Positions 40,843 to 49,900 of a stretch of 64,000 bases of DNA are shown here, one piece after another. How positions within the stretch are numbered: position 1 is the first letter of the stretch; every line of letters begins with the position of its first letter. The stretch lies in the NCBI RefSeq assembly GCF_030010235.1, contig NZ_JASCRS010000003.1, positions 358,393 through 422,392 of the forward strand, given 5' to 3'. Source of the stretch: Leucobacter sp. UT-8R-CII-1-4. Lineage in GTDB: Bacteria > Actinomycetota > Actinomycetes > Actinomycetales > Microbacteriaceae. The translations under genes and the position numbers were made by a program. The notes under the pieces were generated by a model. That model made no database searches, had not been told where the DNA came from, and saw only the letters and a list, made by a program, of their open reading frames with translations.

Positions 40843-40887
40843 GGCCACCGGCTTCTCTGAATACGAGAACCGGTGGCCTATTTTTTT
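40843..40887 (+). terminator. Strong terminator upstream of the PadR operon
   Basis: GGCCACCGG (40843-40851) pairs with CCGGTGGCC (40870-40878), an inner CTC/GAG helps, and TATTTTTTTATT follows. Confidence 0.92.
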
Positions 40888-40891
40888 ATTT

Positions 40892-40960
40892 CGGTACTTA
40901 GTGTTGCTATCTATCGGTACTCGGCGTTACTATATAGCGGTACTTAGTAGTGCTAGATAT
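40892..40960 (+). promoter_or_regulatory. Three tandem 23-bp repeats, probable PadR operators
   Basis: Copies at 40892, 40915 and 40938 have exact 23-bp spacing; all start CGGTACT and end in a TAT-rich tail. The third contains TACTTAGTA, a perfect palindrome. They end 20 nt before the PadR start, covering the probable promoter. Iterated sites about two helix turns apart suggest cooperative binding by the repressor encoded just downstream. Confidence 0.7.
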
Positions 40961-40979
40961 TCGTCGAAAGGGAGGTGAC

Positions 40980-41324
40980 ATGGCAAAGCAGAGCAAACAG
41001 ATGACCGAAATGCTCAAGGGCACACTCGGCGGCATCGTTCTGGCGATCCTCGAATCAAAACCTGCTTACGGCTACGAGATCACTGCGAGACTGCGCGACA
41101 GCGGCTTTGAAGACATTGCAGAGGGCACCGTGTACGCGTTACTCGTGCGTATTGAGCAGCGCGGCCTGGTTGATGTTGACCGGGTGCCCTCAGAAAAGGG
41201 ACCACCGCGAAAGGTCTACACATTGAACGAACAGGGCCGAGCCGAGCTCGCCGAGTTCTGGGAGACCTGGGACTTCTTGACAACACACATTCATACACTT
41301 CGTGGCTTGCGCTTCGGTGATTAG
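40980..41324 (+). CDS. PadR-family transcriptional regulator
   Basis: 114 aa from ATG 40980 (GGGAGG 5 nt upstream). Winged helix: GGIVLAILESKPAYGYEITARLRDSGFEDIAEGTVYALLVRIEQRGLVDV with EKGPPRKVYTLNEQG as the wing. Short PadR type. First of a four-gene drug-efflux operon it probably represses. Confidence 0.93.
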   Translation: MAKQSKQMTEMLKGTLGGIVLAILESKPAYGYEITARLRDSGFEDIAEGTVYALLVRIEQRGLVDVDRVPSEKGPPRKVYTLNEQGRAELAEFWETWDFLTTHIHTLRGLRFGD

Positions 41325-41345
41325 CCCAGAGAAAGAGAGCAAATC

Positions 41346-41723
41346 ATGGCAGCAAAATGGATCGAGACGGTGATCGGACCGCTCGAGCAAAAGAAACAAT
41401 ACCGCGAAGCAAAGGCCCGCCTGCAGGCATTGCCAGCAAACTATCGCGCGGCAGCTGAAGCGACCAACCGTTACCTTATGTACTACGGCGGTGTGACCGA
41501 CGGCGACACAACCGTGCAGATGTATCTCGGTCTAGTTGAGCTGTGGGAACAGGCAGCTGCAGACCAAGCCAGCATCGCGTCTATCGTTGGCGATGACCCC
41601 GTCGAATTTGCAGAGACCTTCGCCCAAGCGTACGGCGGCAAGCGGTGGATCGACAAAGAGCGTGCCCGCCTTGTTGAAGCGATTGAAACCGCATCTCGCG
41701 GAGGCCAAGGTGAGCGCGACTAA
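41346..41723 (+). CDS. DUF1048-family protein
   Basis: 125 aa, all-helical and soluble. MAAKWIETVIGPLEQKKQYREAKARLQALP matches the DUF1048 pattern, and the family is typically encoded with PadR and ABC-2 exporters as here. It begins 22 nt after padR and overlaps the ATPase start. Role unknown; possibly an accessory of the regulator or exporter. Confidence 0.85.
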   Translation: MAAKWIETVIGPLEQKKQYREAKARLQALPANYRAAAEATNRYLMYYGGVTDGDTTVQMYLGLVELWEQAAADQASIASIVGDDPVEFAETFAQAYGGKRWIDKERARLVEAIETASRGGQGERD

Positions 41724-42519
41724 GCCCGAGGCTGTCCGGCTGCGCGGCATCCACAAATCATTTGGTGAGGTGCGGGTGCTGCGCGGGGTTGACCTTGATA
41801 TCGAAAGCGGCAGTGTCTTCGCGCTGCTCGGTTCCAACGGGGCTGGGAAAACAACGCTCGTGCGAATTCTCGCCACGCTCACCCGAGCTGATTCCGGCGA
41901 AGCGACAGTGCTCGGACACGATGTAGTCGTCGACGCCGCGAGGGTGCGCCAGGCAATGAGCCTCACTGGGCAGTTCGCCGCGATTGACGACATGCTGAGT
42001 GGCCGCGAAAACCTGGTTTTAGTTGCGAAACTGAGGCACTGTGAAGCGCCGAGGCAGATCGCCGAAGAGTTGCTTGCCCGATTTTCCTTGACAGAAGCGG
42101 GGGATCGCCGAGCCGCGAGCTACTCGGGAGGTATGCGCCGACGACTCGATATTGCGATGAGTCTGATTGGCGATCCAGCGCTTGTGCTGCTTGATGAACC
42201 CAGCACGGGTCTTGACCCGCAAGCCCGACTTGAAGTTTGGCAAGCAGTGCGCGAACTGAGCGCCGGCGGTGTGACGGTCTTGCTCACCACGCAATACCTG
42301 GAAGAAGCTGAGCAGTTGGCCGATCAGATCGCTATTTTGCATGAGGGACAGATCATCGCAAACGGCACCCTGGCTTCGTTGAAAAAGCTACTGCCGCCGG
42401 CACGGGTTGAATACATCGAAAAGCAACCGAGCCTCGAAGAGATATTTCTTGCAGTTACGAGCGCCGACAAGACAGTGACAAGTGCGGCCTTCAACGCAAC
42501 GGAAAGAGAACAGTCATGA
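41710..42519 (+). CDS. ABC-2 exporter ATP-binding protein (DrrA-like)
   Basis: 269 aa from GTG 41710, 14 nt inside the DUF1048 gene with GGAGG upstream; a longer frame to 41536 only shadows that gene. Walker A GSNGAGKTT, signature YSGGMRRRLDIAMSL, Walker B LVLLDEPSTGLDPQ, switch LTTQYLEEA. The DrrA-type C-terminus with EYIEKQPSLEEIFL. Energises export of a hydrophobic drug or metabolite. Confidence 0.92.
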   Translation: MSATKPEAVRLRGIHKSFGEVRVLRGVDLDIESGSVFALLGSNGAGKTTLVRILATLTRADSGEATVLGHDVVVDAARVRQAMSLTGQFAAIDDMLSGRENLVLVAKLRHCEAPRQIAEELLARFSLTEAGDRRAASYSGGMRRRLDIAMSLIGDPALVLLDEPSTGLDPQARLEVWQAVRELSAGGVTVLLTTQYLEEAEQLADQIAILHEGQIIANGTLASLKKLLPPARVEYIEKQPSLEEIFLAVTSADKTVTSAAFNATEREQS

Positions 42520-43283
42520 GCGCTCACGCTGTGCACGACACGGTAACCCTCACCGGTCGCTCGCTGCGCCATATCTTGCGCAGTCCAGACACCATCATTA
42601 CGACTGCAGTGATGCCCATTGCGATCATGCTGATGTTTGTGTTCGTATTTGGCGGCGCGATCCAGACCGATCAAAAAAGTGGTTCGTATGTTGATTATCT
42701 TTTGCCCGGTATTTTGCTGATCACTGTTGCCTCGGGCGTGAGCTACACCGCCCTACGGCTCTTCAACGACTTGCAGAGTGGCATCTTTGAAAGATTTCAA
42801 TCAATGCCGATCGCCCGCTCGTCAATGCTCTGGGCACACGTGGTGACTTCTCTTGTTGCCAATCTCGTGTCGCTCGTAGTGGTTGTGCTCGTATCGTTGC
42901 TGCTTGGTTTTCGCAGCGCTGCGAGTTTCGGCGAATGGGCAGCCGTGTTTGGCATCTTGACGCTCTTTACGCTCGCGCTTACCTGGGTTGCGGTGATTCC
43001 CGGCATGCTCGCGAAGTCGCCGGATGGCGCAGGTGCCTTTGCGTACCCGTTGATCTTTTTGCCGTTCCTAAGCTCGGCATTTGTGCCGACCGAAACTATG
43101 CCTGTCGTGTTGCGTGCGTTTGCCGAGCACCAGCCGGTGACCTCAATCGTGAATACGATTCGGGCGCTTTTTGCGGGGCAGCCTGTCGGCCAAGAAATCT
43201 GGGTTGCGCTTGCTTGGTGCGTCGCAATTTTGATCGCAGCGCAGGTGATCTCATTGGTACTGTATCGACGCCGCACTCGCTAA
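42516..43283 (+). CDS. ABC-2 exporter permease (DrrB-like)
   Basis: 255 aa, six membrane helices. ABC-2 signature around YVDYLLPGILLITVASGVSYTALRL and the MPIARSSMLWAHV loop; C-terminal half EHQPVTSIVNTIRALFAGQPVG. It overlaps the ATPase stop (ATGA). Confidence 0.92.
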   Translation: MSAHAVHDTVTLTGRSLRHILRSPDTIITTAVMPIAIMLMFVFVFGGAIQTDQKSGSYVDYLLPGILLITVASGVSYTALRLFNDLQSGIFERFQSMPIARSSMLWAHVVTSLVANLVSLVVVVLVSLLLGFRSAASFGEWAAVFGILTLFTLALTWVAVIPGMLAKSPDGAGAFAYPLIFLPFLSSAFVPTETMPVVLRAFAEHQPVTSIVNTIRALFAGQPVGQEIWVALAWCVAILIAAQVISLVLYRRRTR

Positions 43284-43335
43284 TGGGCTAGCCCAAACGC
43301 TCAACGAGCAAAAGCCGAGACCTGAGACCTGATGG

Positions 43336-43905
43336 TTAGGCGCTTTCGCCGGTGTCGCGGTCTGAGCTTTCACTACCTGAGTGGGCGTTGCTCGCGCGAT
43401 CGTTGCGATCGTTCCGGGCTTCTTCGCGAGCGCAGCGTCGTGCCGGGCTGTGCTCACTCAGCTCGTTCGATGAAACGTTGAAGCGGTGCAGCAGCGTGTG
43501 CAGCTGCCCCAGTTCTTCGTCGCTCCACTCGTGAAAACGCAGTCGGTAGTCGTTCGAGGTTCGCGCGTGCATGCTGTCGAGCGCGGTCTGTGCTTCTTGG
43601 CTTGCAGTCAACAGAATGACGCGTCGATCCGTCTCTGCTTCGCGAGCGTCAACGAGTCCGAGCGCGCGAAGCTTGGTCACCTGACGGCTCACCATGGCTT
43701 TGTCCATGTCGAGAATCCCACCGAGCGCTGTGGCGGTGATGGGGCCTTGGCGAAGGATGGTTTGCAACAGCATCATGCCCGGTCCGCGCAGATCCGGGTG
43801 AATCTCTTCTGCGTAGCGGGTCCAGCGAGTTCTCGCAGATGCGAACAAATGCGAGAACTCGCCGATAATCTCGGCTACCACCTCATCGCGAGCGGGATGC
43901 GTCAT
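43336..43905 (-). CDS. MarR-family transcriptional regulator
   Basis: 189 aa. The MarR winged helix runs from residue ~25 to 150: ITATALGGILDMDKAMVSRQVTKLRALGLVDAREAETDRRVILL is the helix-turn-helix and wing. The last ~40 residues are a low-complexity Arg/Asn/Ser tail. It follows the MFS gene by 30 nt on the same strand, so it is the second gene of an efflux operon it probably represses. Confidence 0.92.
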   Translation of the reverse strand: MTHPARDEVVAEIIGEFSHLFASARTRWTRYAEEIHPDLRGPGMMLLQTILRQGPITATALGGILDMDKAMVSRQVTKLRALGLVDAREAETDRRVILLTASQEAQTALDSMHARTSNDYRLRFHEWSDEELGQLHTLLHRFNVSSNELSEHSPARRCAREEARNDRNDRASNAHSGSESSDRDTGESA

Positions 43906-43935
43906 GATTCAAGCCTACGGCCCAAAGCCGTGCGT

Positions 43936-45627
43936 TTAACGCTCATTCTCAGAAGTCGACTTCAGTACGGGCTCGTCAGTAATGCCTGTCGAACTGCTAC
44001 CGGTTGTTTCGCCGACCACGGCGATTGGTCCGGTGCGCAGTGCTCGACGTGACGCTGCGCGTTCGGCGTTATTTTTTGTGCCGAGTGGAATGTTTGGCAA
44101 GAAGATCACCGCGATAATCGCGACGACAGCAACTGGCGCTACCGAGAGGAACACATCACCGATTGCGTGACCGTACGAGGCTTCGACTACCTCGCGTAGC
44201 GCCGGGTTGAGTTCTGCCACGCGTGGGATCGCCCCGCCCTTGAGCGCCTCTGCGCCAACGAGAGCCTCGGGGTTCGTTTCGGCGAGTGTATTCAGTCCGC
44301 CGGTCATGAGTTCGGTGACTCGGTGGCCGAGCACGGTTCCCATGACGGACATGCCCACGCTGCCGCCGAGTGTGCGGAAGAAGGTTACGCCGCTTGAGGC
44401 GACACCCATTTGGCTTGGCTCTACAGTGTTCTGCACTACCAGCACGAGGTTCTGCATGGTCATGCCTACGCCGCAACCCATAATGAACATCGAAACGCCG
44501 ACGTACCAGAGCGAGGTGTCGTAGCGAATCTGTCCCATGAGTACGATGCCGACAAGCAGTGCGATGGATCCGCTGACCACAAAGGCTTTCCACTTGTTGT
44601 AGCGGCTGATCAGCTGGCCCACGATGGTGGATGAGCCGAGCACGCCGGCCATCATCGGCAGGGTGAGCAGGCTTGATTCGATCACGGTGCGACCACGAGC
44701 GATCTGCATATATTGACCGAGGTACACCATGGTGGCGAACATTGCGATACCCACTGCGATGCTGGCCACGACCGACATGGTGAAGGTGCGGTTTTTGAAG
44801 AGCGTGAGCGGAATCAGTGGTTCTTCGGCACGCAGTTCAACAAAGACCGCGATGATCAAGAGCAGTGTGCCTGCGCCAACCATGGTGTAGGTCTGCCAGG
44901 ATGCCCACTCGAAGTCGCTGCCGACCAGGGTGATCCAAATGAGCAGGCTTGAGAAGCCTGCAGAGATGAGTACGGCACCGGCGTAGTCGAGTTTCACCTT
45001 GCGGCGCTCGGTGTTCAGGTGCAGCGTTGTCTGCAGCATGATGAGTGCGACGATTGCGAATGGTACGGCTACGTAGAAGTTCCAGCGCCAGCCAATGGTG
45101 TCAGTGAACAGGCCGCCGATGAGTGGGCCACCGACGGTTGCGACCGCCATGACGGCGCCCATGATGCCCATGTATTTGCCGCGTTCGAGCGGGCTGAGAA
45201 TTTCGGCGAGCACGATCTGGCCGAGCACGCCGAGGCCGCCCACTCCGAGGCCCTGTACGACGCGGAACGAGATGAGCCAGGTGGCGTCATGTGCCATGCC
45301 GGCGAAGATGGTGCCGAGGGTGAAGATTATCAGCGAGAGCTGTAGCAGCACCTTTTTGTTGGTGAGGTCGGCAAGTTTGCCCCAGATTGGGGTCGAGATT
45401 GCCGATGCGAGGGTGGTCGCCATGATGACCCAGGTGAATGTTGCCTGTGTGCCACCAATATCTGCGATGATGCGCGGCATTGAGGTGCCGACAACGTTCA
45501 TTGCGAGCATCGAGACGAAGGTGCTCATGAAAATACCGGCAAGCGCAAGGTTCTTTGTGCGTCCGGTAAGCACGAGGGGCGCTGCCCCTGTCTTTGGGCT
45601 CTGTGAAGTGGTGGGGGGTTTGGTCAT
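43936..45627 (-). CDS. MFS drug exporter, DHA2 (EmrB/QacA) family
   Basis: 563 aa, 14 membrane helices. LDxT-like motif region MLAMNVVGTSMPRIIADIGG, motif A WGKLADLTNKK, motif C-like GLGVGGLGVLGQIV. Exports lipophilic drugs or cations with the proton gradient. ATG 45627 is used although the ribosome site is poor; AGAGG lies 13 nt upstream. The promoter carries two MarR-type operators. Confidence 0.9.
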   Translation of the reverse strand: MTKPPTTSQSPKTGAAPLVLTGRTKNLALAGIFMSTFVSMLAMNVVGTSMPRIIADIGGTQATFTWVIMATTLASAISTPIWGKLADLTNKKVLLQLSLIIFTLGTIFAGMAHDATWLISFRVVQGLGVGGLGVLGQIVLAEILSPLERGKYMGIMGAVMAVATVGGPLIGGLFTDTIGWRWNFYVAVPFAIVALIMLQTTLHLNTERRKVKLDYAGAVLISAGFSSLLIWITLVGSDFEWASWQTYTMVGAGTLLLIIAVFVELRAEEPLIPLTLFKNRTFTMSVVASIAVGIAMFATMVYLGQYMQIARGRTVIESSLLTLPMMAGVLGSSTIVGQLISRYNKWKAFVVSGSIALLVGIVLMGQIRYDTSLWYVGVSMFIMGCGVGMTMQNLVLVVQNTVEPSQMGVASSGVTFFRTLGGSVGMSVMGTVLGHRVTELMTGGLNTLAETNPEALVGAEALKGGAIPRVAELNPALREVVEASYGHAIGDVFLSVAPVAVVAIIAVIFLPNIPLGTKNNAERAASRRALRTGPIAVVGETTGSSSTGITDEPVLKSTSENER

Positions 45628-45689
45628 TGGAAGGGTGTTACCTCTGATGTTTGAACGATACGAATCGGGATCGCCGAGCGCAAAATTAA

Positions 45690-45733
45690 GTTGACGAAAA
45701 TCAACTATATGAGATTCGTTGACTTTCGTCAAC
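45690..45733 (-). promoter_or_regulatory. Promoter and double MarR-type operator of the MFS-marR operon
   Basis: Minus strand: -35 TTGACG (45732-45727), 17-nt spacer, -10 TATAGT (45709-45704). Two related inverted repeats overlap these boxes: GTTGACTTTCGTCAAC (45718-45733) on the -35 and GTTGACGAAAATCAAC (45690-45705) just past the -10. Centre spacing is 28 bp. A repressor bound here excludes RNA polymerase. Confidence 0.85.
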
Positions 45734-45850
45734 TTGTTTTGTTCGTGGGGTTCGTCAATCTTTTCTAGGCCAAACTGTGGTGATCGACAGTGGGTGGCCA
45801 AGAGCCTAGAAGTGAACACGAGTTCTCAGCGAATACGGCAGAATAGAAGC

Positions 45851-47005
45851 ATGGCTCTCGCAGACGGCTCAGGCATCATTCGTATCGGCGTGATCGGTGG
45901 TGGCCAGCTCGCACGAATGATGGTGCCGCCGGCAGTAAATCTAGGGCTGCGGATCAGTGTTCTCGCCGAGACCGAAGGATCGAGCGCCGATCGCGCCGCA
46001 GACCGGGTTGGCGACTATCGCGACCCAGAAACGGTGTACTCCTTCGCCGAAACCGTAGACGTAATCACCTTCGACCACGAGCACGTACCACCCGCCATTT
46101 TGCGTGAACTTGAAGCTCGCGGTGTGAGTGTGCATCCAAAGCCTGACGCTCTGCAATTCGCACAAGACAAAATCCTGATGCGCGAAAAACTCACCGAACT
46201 CGGTGTCCCCGTGCCAGCTTGGGCGGCAGTGGCGAATGAACTCGAACTGCAGAGCTTTATCGATTCGCACGGTGGCCGCGCCGTCGCAAAGACCGCGCGA
46301 GGCGGATACGACGGCAAGGGAGTGCGCGTGATTTCACGCGCCGACGAAGTACGCGACTGGTTCACCGCGCTCGCCGAAGACGGCAACGGCGGCCACTTGC
46401 TCGTTGAAGAGCTGGTCGACTTTGTGCGCGAACTCTCCCAGCTGGTCGCTCGCCGCCCAAGCGGAGAGGCGAAGGCTTGGCCAGTGGTTGAGACCATTCA
46501 GCGTGATGGCGTCTGCGCGGAGGTGCTCGCTCCGGCCCCGGTACAGCATCAGGCGACGCTTGAAGAGGCTGCGCGGATCGGCATGATCGTCGCCGAGGGC
46601 GTAGGTGTGACGGGCGTGCTCGCCGTCGAAATGTTTGAGACTGCCGACGGGCGAGTGCTGGTAAACGAGCTCGCTATGCGCCCGCACAACTCCGGCCATT
46701 TTTCAATCGAGGGATCAGTAACCAGCCAATTCGAGCAGCATCTGCGTGCTGTCGCTGATCTGCCGCTCGGCGATACCGCGATGACCGCGCCAGCCGCAGT
46801 GATGGTAAATGTGCTTGGCGGCCCCGCTGAAGGGCCGATGCCTGTGCGCTACGCTTCGGTGCTCGCCGCGCACCCATCGGCAAAGGTGCACAGTTACGAC
46901 AAACTGCCCAGGCCCGGTCGCAAAGTCGGTCACGTCACGGTGACCGGTGCAGACCTTGAGACAGTTCGCGCTGAGGCGCGGGCTGCGGCCGACGCCTTCA
47001 ACTAA
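45851..47005 (+). CDS. purK: 5-(Carboxyamino)imidazole ribonucleotide synthase
   Basis: 384 aa ATP-grasp enzyme; AIR + bicarbonate + ATP to N5-CAIR in purine synthesis. IGVIGGGQLARMM at the N-terminus, the ATP-grasp core KTARGGYDGKGVRVI and EELVDFVRELSQLVARR, and late VNELAMRPHNSGHFSIEGS, all PurK marks. ATG 45851 is preferred; CAGAAT, a -10-like box, ends 6 nt upstream. Followed by purE. Confidence 0.95.
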   Translation: MALADGSGIIRIGVIGGGQLARMMVPPAVNLGLRISVLAETEGSSADRAADRVGDYRDPETVYSFAETVDVITFDHEHVPPAILRELEARGVSVHPKPDALQFAQDKILMREKLTELGVPVPAWAAVANELELQSFIDSHGGRAVAKTARGGYDGKGVRVISRADEVRDWFTALAEDGNGGHLLVEELVDFVRELSQLVARRPSGEAKAWPVVETIQRDGVCAEVLAPAPVQHQATLEEAARIGMIVAEGVGVTGVLAVEMFETADGRVLVNELAMRPHNSGHFSIEGSVTSQFEQHLRAVADLPLGDTAMTAPAAVMVNVLGGPAEGPMPVRYASVLAAHPSAKVHSYDKLPRPGRKVGHVTVTGADLETVRAEARAAADAFN

Positions 47006-47038
47006 CTGCTGGCCTCCCGCCGAGATAGCATTGACTTC

Positions 47039-47539
47039 ATGAACGAATCACCCCTCGTCGGCGTAATCATGGGTAGCGACAGCGACTTTTCTGTCATGAG
47101 CGATGCAGTGCAGGTGCTGCGCGAATTTGGTATCGCCCACGAGGTTGAGGTGGTGAGTGCGCACCGCACCCCAGAGAAGATGGTGAACTACGCGCGTGGC
47201 GCGGCAGCTCGCGGCCTCAAGGTGATCATCGCCGGTGCTGGCGGTGCGGCTCACCTGCCCGGCATGGTCGCCTCGATGACCACGCTGCCGGTGATCGGTG
47301 TGCCTGTTCCGCTTGCAAAGCTCGACGGTCTTGATTCACTGCTTTCGATTGTGCAGATGCCCGGCGGAATTCCGGTGGCAACCGTGAGCATCGGCGGCGC
47401 GAAGAACGCAGGGCTGCTCGCCGCGCGCGTGCTCGGATCCGCTGATCCTAACATTGCCGCTCGACTCGACGCCTACGCCAAAGATCTCGAAGAACAGGTC
47501 GAAGCCAAAAACAAGGCTCTGCAGCAGAAACTGGTCTAA
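47039..47539 (+). CDS. purE: N5-carboxyaminoimidazole ribonucleotide mutase
   Basis: 166 aa class I Pur[28 protein letters not shown] (catalytic His), [13 protein letters not shown] and [24 protein letters not shown]. Converts N5-CAIR to CAIR. A separate -10-like TAGCAT (47026-47031) ends 7 nt before ATG, so besides read-through from purK it may have a leaderless transcript. Confidence 0.97.
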   Translation: MNESPLVGVIMGSDSDFSVMSDAVQVLREFGIAHEVEVVSAHRTPEKMVNYARGAAARGLKVIIAGAGGAAHLPGMVASMTTLPVIGVPVPLAKLDGLDSLLSIVQMPGGIPVATVSIGGAKNAGLLAARVLGSADPNIAARLDAYAKDLEEQVEAKNKALQQKLV

Positions 47540-47546
47540 ACCGCAC

Positions 47547-47617
47547 CCGCTCAGCGAACAGAGCGCCGGCTAACGAACGGAGCAGCCGCTCAACGTGCGG
47601 AACGCTGGCTAGCGAGC
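47547..47617. repeat. Degenerate ~20-bp tandem repeats between purE and a glycosyltransferase
   Basis: Three to four imperfect units (CCGCTCAGCGAACAGAGCG, CCGGCTAACGAACGGAGCAG, CCGCTCAACGTGCGGAACGC, GGCTAGCGAG) fill the space between the convergent stops. They can form overlapping weak hairpins. No terminator with a T-run is seen. Confidence 0.5.
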
Positions 47618-48703
47618 CTAGATGTTGGCGTGCAGTTCCCAGAGCTGCCAAGCGGTGATGTTCCAGCTGAAGGAGCGCTTGCGATCCTCAGCGAACATGC
47701 GCAGCCGCTGCGCTTCTTCGGCACCAGCCTCGGCGGTGAGGCGAGCGAGCGCTGCCGCAAAATCTTCTTCAGTCTCGGCCGCAAGCGAGGCGTCAAGGGC
47801 AATCTCAGCCACAGCATCGCAGTCGCTGTGCAGCACGGGCACATGCGCAGCGAGCGCACCGATAACTTCGTAGCCCGCGCCAATCACGCGCTGCGGCAGC
47901 ACCATGAGCTCGGCGCCAGAAATGATGGCGCCCACCTCGTTCAGGTCTTCAATCTGCACCACGTGCACACGACCCTCAAGGGAAGGGCGCACGGGAGGCA
48001 GCGGCTGGGAGTCGAAATTCAGCACGACCAGATTCGGCAGTGCAGAATTCACCTCCATGGCGTTCAGTACCCACTCCAGGCGGCCGTTCGCGCCCGGTAG
48101 CGCAGTCGTGACTACGTAGCGCTCGGGTAGATTCAGTGCGCTTCTGGTCGCAGCCGAGTTCTCAGTGCCGAGGTATTCGCTCGGCGCGGCGAGGGGCAGT
48201 ACCTGCACGTCAACACCGAGCAGATCGCGCAGCTCTTGGGCTACGGCGTGGGTCGGTGCGAGCAGCACATCAGCGAGCCGAGCGGCACGCTTCGCATAGG
48301 AGCGGAAAGCCTTGGGCTGGCTGCTACTGCCCATAAGCTCGGGTGCGCTCCAGGCAAGAGTGTGCGGAATATAGACCGAAGTCTGTGATCCATCGTCTTC
48401 GGTGCGCGAACGCAGCGGAAGCATTGGGGTGTTCGCGTGCACAAATTCGCCGTCGAGCGGGCGTGCAGTTGCGCCGGTGCGCCACAAAATGGGCAGAGAG
48501 CCGGTGTTCATCGGTACAGCCTCGATGCTGGCGCGTGCGGAACGCAACTTCGAAGTAATCGAGTCCCTCGCTACCAGCAGCCGTGAAGAGCAACCGCGAG
48601 GCGCTGTCTCTGCGAGGGCCTCAGTGAGCGACCGTGAAGCCGAGTACTGTGCGCGTGCTTCAAGGTCCGGAAACGGTTCTCCAATGAGGGTGAGTGTAGC
48701 CAC
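47618..48703 (-). CDS. GT-B type glycosyltransferase
   Basis: 361 aa from GTG 48703 (GGAGG 3-4 nt upstream; the frame to 48790 has no better start). The first half carries WRTGATARPLDGEFVHANTPMLPL and PHTLAWSAPELM; the second half GRVHVVQIEDLNEVGAIISGAELMVLPQRVIGAGYEVIGALAAHVPVLHSD is the nucleotide-sugar-binding region of GT4-like enzymes, with the E in GYEVIGA. Probably a mannosyl- or rhamnosyltransferase of envelope glycan synthesis. Divergent from galE. Confidence 0.75.
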   Translation of the reverse strand: MATLTLIGEPFPDLEARAQYSASRSLTEALAETAPRGCSSRLLVARDSITSKLRSARASIEAVPMNTGSLPILWRTGATARPLDGEFVHANTPMLPLRSRTEDDGSQTSVYIPHTLAWSAPELMGSSSQPKAFRSYAKRAARLADVLLAPTHAVAQELRDLLGVDVQVLPLAAPSEYLGTENSAATRSALNLPERYVVTTALPGANGRLEWVLNAMEVNSALPNLVVLNFDSQPLPPVRPSLEGRVHVVQIEDLNEVGAIISGAELMVLPQRVIGAGYEVIGALAAHVPVLHSDCDAVAEIALDASLAAETEEDFAAALARLTAEAGAEEAQRLRMFAEDRKRSFSWNITAWQLWELHANI

Positions 48704-48886
48704 GACCCTCCTTTGTTTGCGCGCGTATGACCTAGAGATTAGTTTACGCGTCTGAAATTGTCTTGACTGACGAAACGGTGAGAGTCGCAATCAGATTGCA
48801 ATGATTGAACGATCTTTACGCGAGATGCGCGGGCTCTTCGGCGGGTTAACAGCTGGCATCAGGTGTGACCTTCTACGCTTAACCCC

Positions 48887-49900
48887 ATGCGTGTCCTTCT
48901 TGCCGGTGGTGCCGGGTATATCGGTGCCCATACTGCCCTTGCGCTCATTGAGCACGGACACGAGGTGCTTGTCGTTGATGATTTTTCCAATAGTTGCATC
49001 GACTCGATTCAGCGCGTAGAAGCGCTCAGCGGTGCCACCGTCACGGTGATTGAAAACGATCTTTCAAATCTTGAGGCTTCGCGCGTCGCACTTGCCGGGC
49101 ATGACTTCGACGCGGTTATTCATCTTGCCGGCCTGAAAGCCGTGGGCGAGTCAACTGAGCAGCCGATCCGCTACTATCGCACCAACATTGATTCCACGCT
49201 AAATCTGCTTGAAATCATGCGCGAGCGCGCGGTTACCAAGCTCGTCTTCAGTTCGAGCGCGACCGTGTACGGCACACCCGAGCTCCTGCCGCTTCGCGAA
49301 GACCACCCCGTAGGCAACAACATCACAAACCCCTACGGCTGGTCGAAGGCGATGAACGAGCAGATCATTCGTGATGTGCAGGCTGCCTGGCCAGAACTCG
49401 GCGCGGTACTGCTTCGCTACTTCAACCCGGTTGGGGCACATCCATCGGGTCAAATCGGTGAAGACCCAAGCGGCGTTCCGAGCAATCTCATGCCGTACGT
49501 CGCGCAGGTGGCTATCGGGCGCAGAGAGCGACTATCGGTGTTTGGCAATGACTACCCAACCGACGACGGCACCGGAGTGCGCGATTACATTCACGTGATG
49601 GACCTCGCCGAGGGCCATGTTGCCGCACTCGAACATCTGCGAGACGGCGTAACCGCGTACAACCTAGGTACCGGTCGCGGTTCAAGCGTGCTTGACCTCG
49701 TGAGCGCGTTTGAGCAGGCCGTTGGCATTGCGATTCCCTATGAAATTGTTGCTGCGCGTGCGGGCGATGTCGCCGAAGCCGTCGCAGACCCAAGCCTTGC
49801 CCACGCCGAACTTGGCTGGACAGCAACCCGGAGCCTGGCCGATGCCTGCCGGGACAGCTGGGCCTGGCAGTCGTCTAATCCGAACGGATACGGTGCATGA
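48887..49900 (+). CDS. galE: UDP-glucose 4-epimerase
   Basis: 337 aa extended SDR. GGAGYIGAHTA cofactor loop, VDDFSNS, SSSATVYG (catalytic Thr/Ser), NPYGWSK (Tyr-x-x-x-Lys), RYFNPVGAHPSG, YNLGTGRGSSVLDLV. Interconverts UDP-Glc and UDP-Gal for wall polysaccharide. -10-like TACGCT (48874-48879) ends 7 nt before ATG. Its stop overlaps the LCP gene. Confidence 0.95.
   Translation: MRVLLAGGAGYIGAHTALALIEHGHEVLVVDDFSNSCIDSIQRVEALSGATVTVIENDLSNLEASRVALAGHDFDAVIHLAGLKAVGESTEQPIRYYRTNIDSTLNLLEIMRERAVTKLVFSSSATVYGTPELLPLREDHPVGNNITNPYGWSKAMNEQIIRDVQAAWPELGAVLLRYFNPVGAHPSGQIGEDPSGVPSNLMPYVAQVAIGRRERLSVFGNDYPTDDGTGVRDYIHVMDLAEGHVAALEHLRDGVTAYNLGTGRGSSVLDLVSAFEQAVGIAIPYEIVAARAGDVAEAVADPSLAHAELGWTATRSLADACRDSWAWQSSNPNGYGA

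Noticed and set aside
41536..41709. 58-residue N-terminal extension of the ABC ATPase
   Set aside because: It reads the DUF1048 gene in another frame; GTG 41710 has a GGAGG site and gives the expected domain start.
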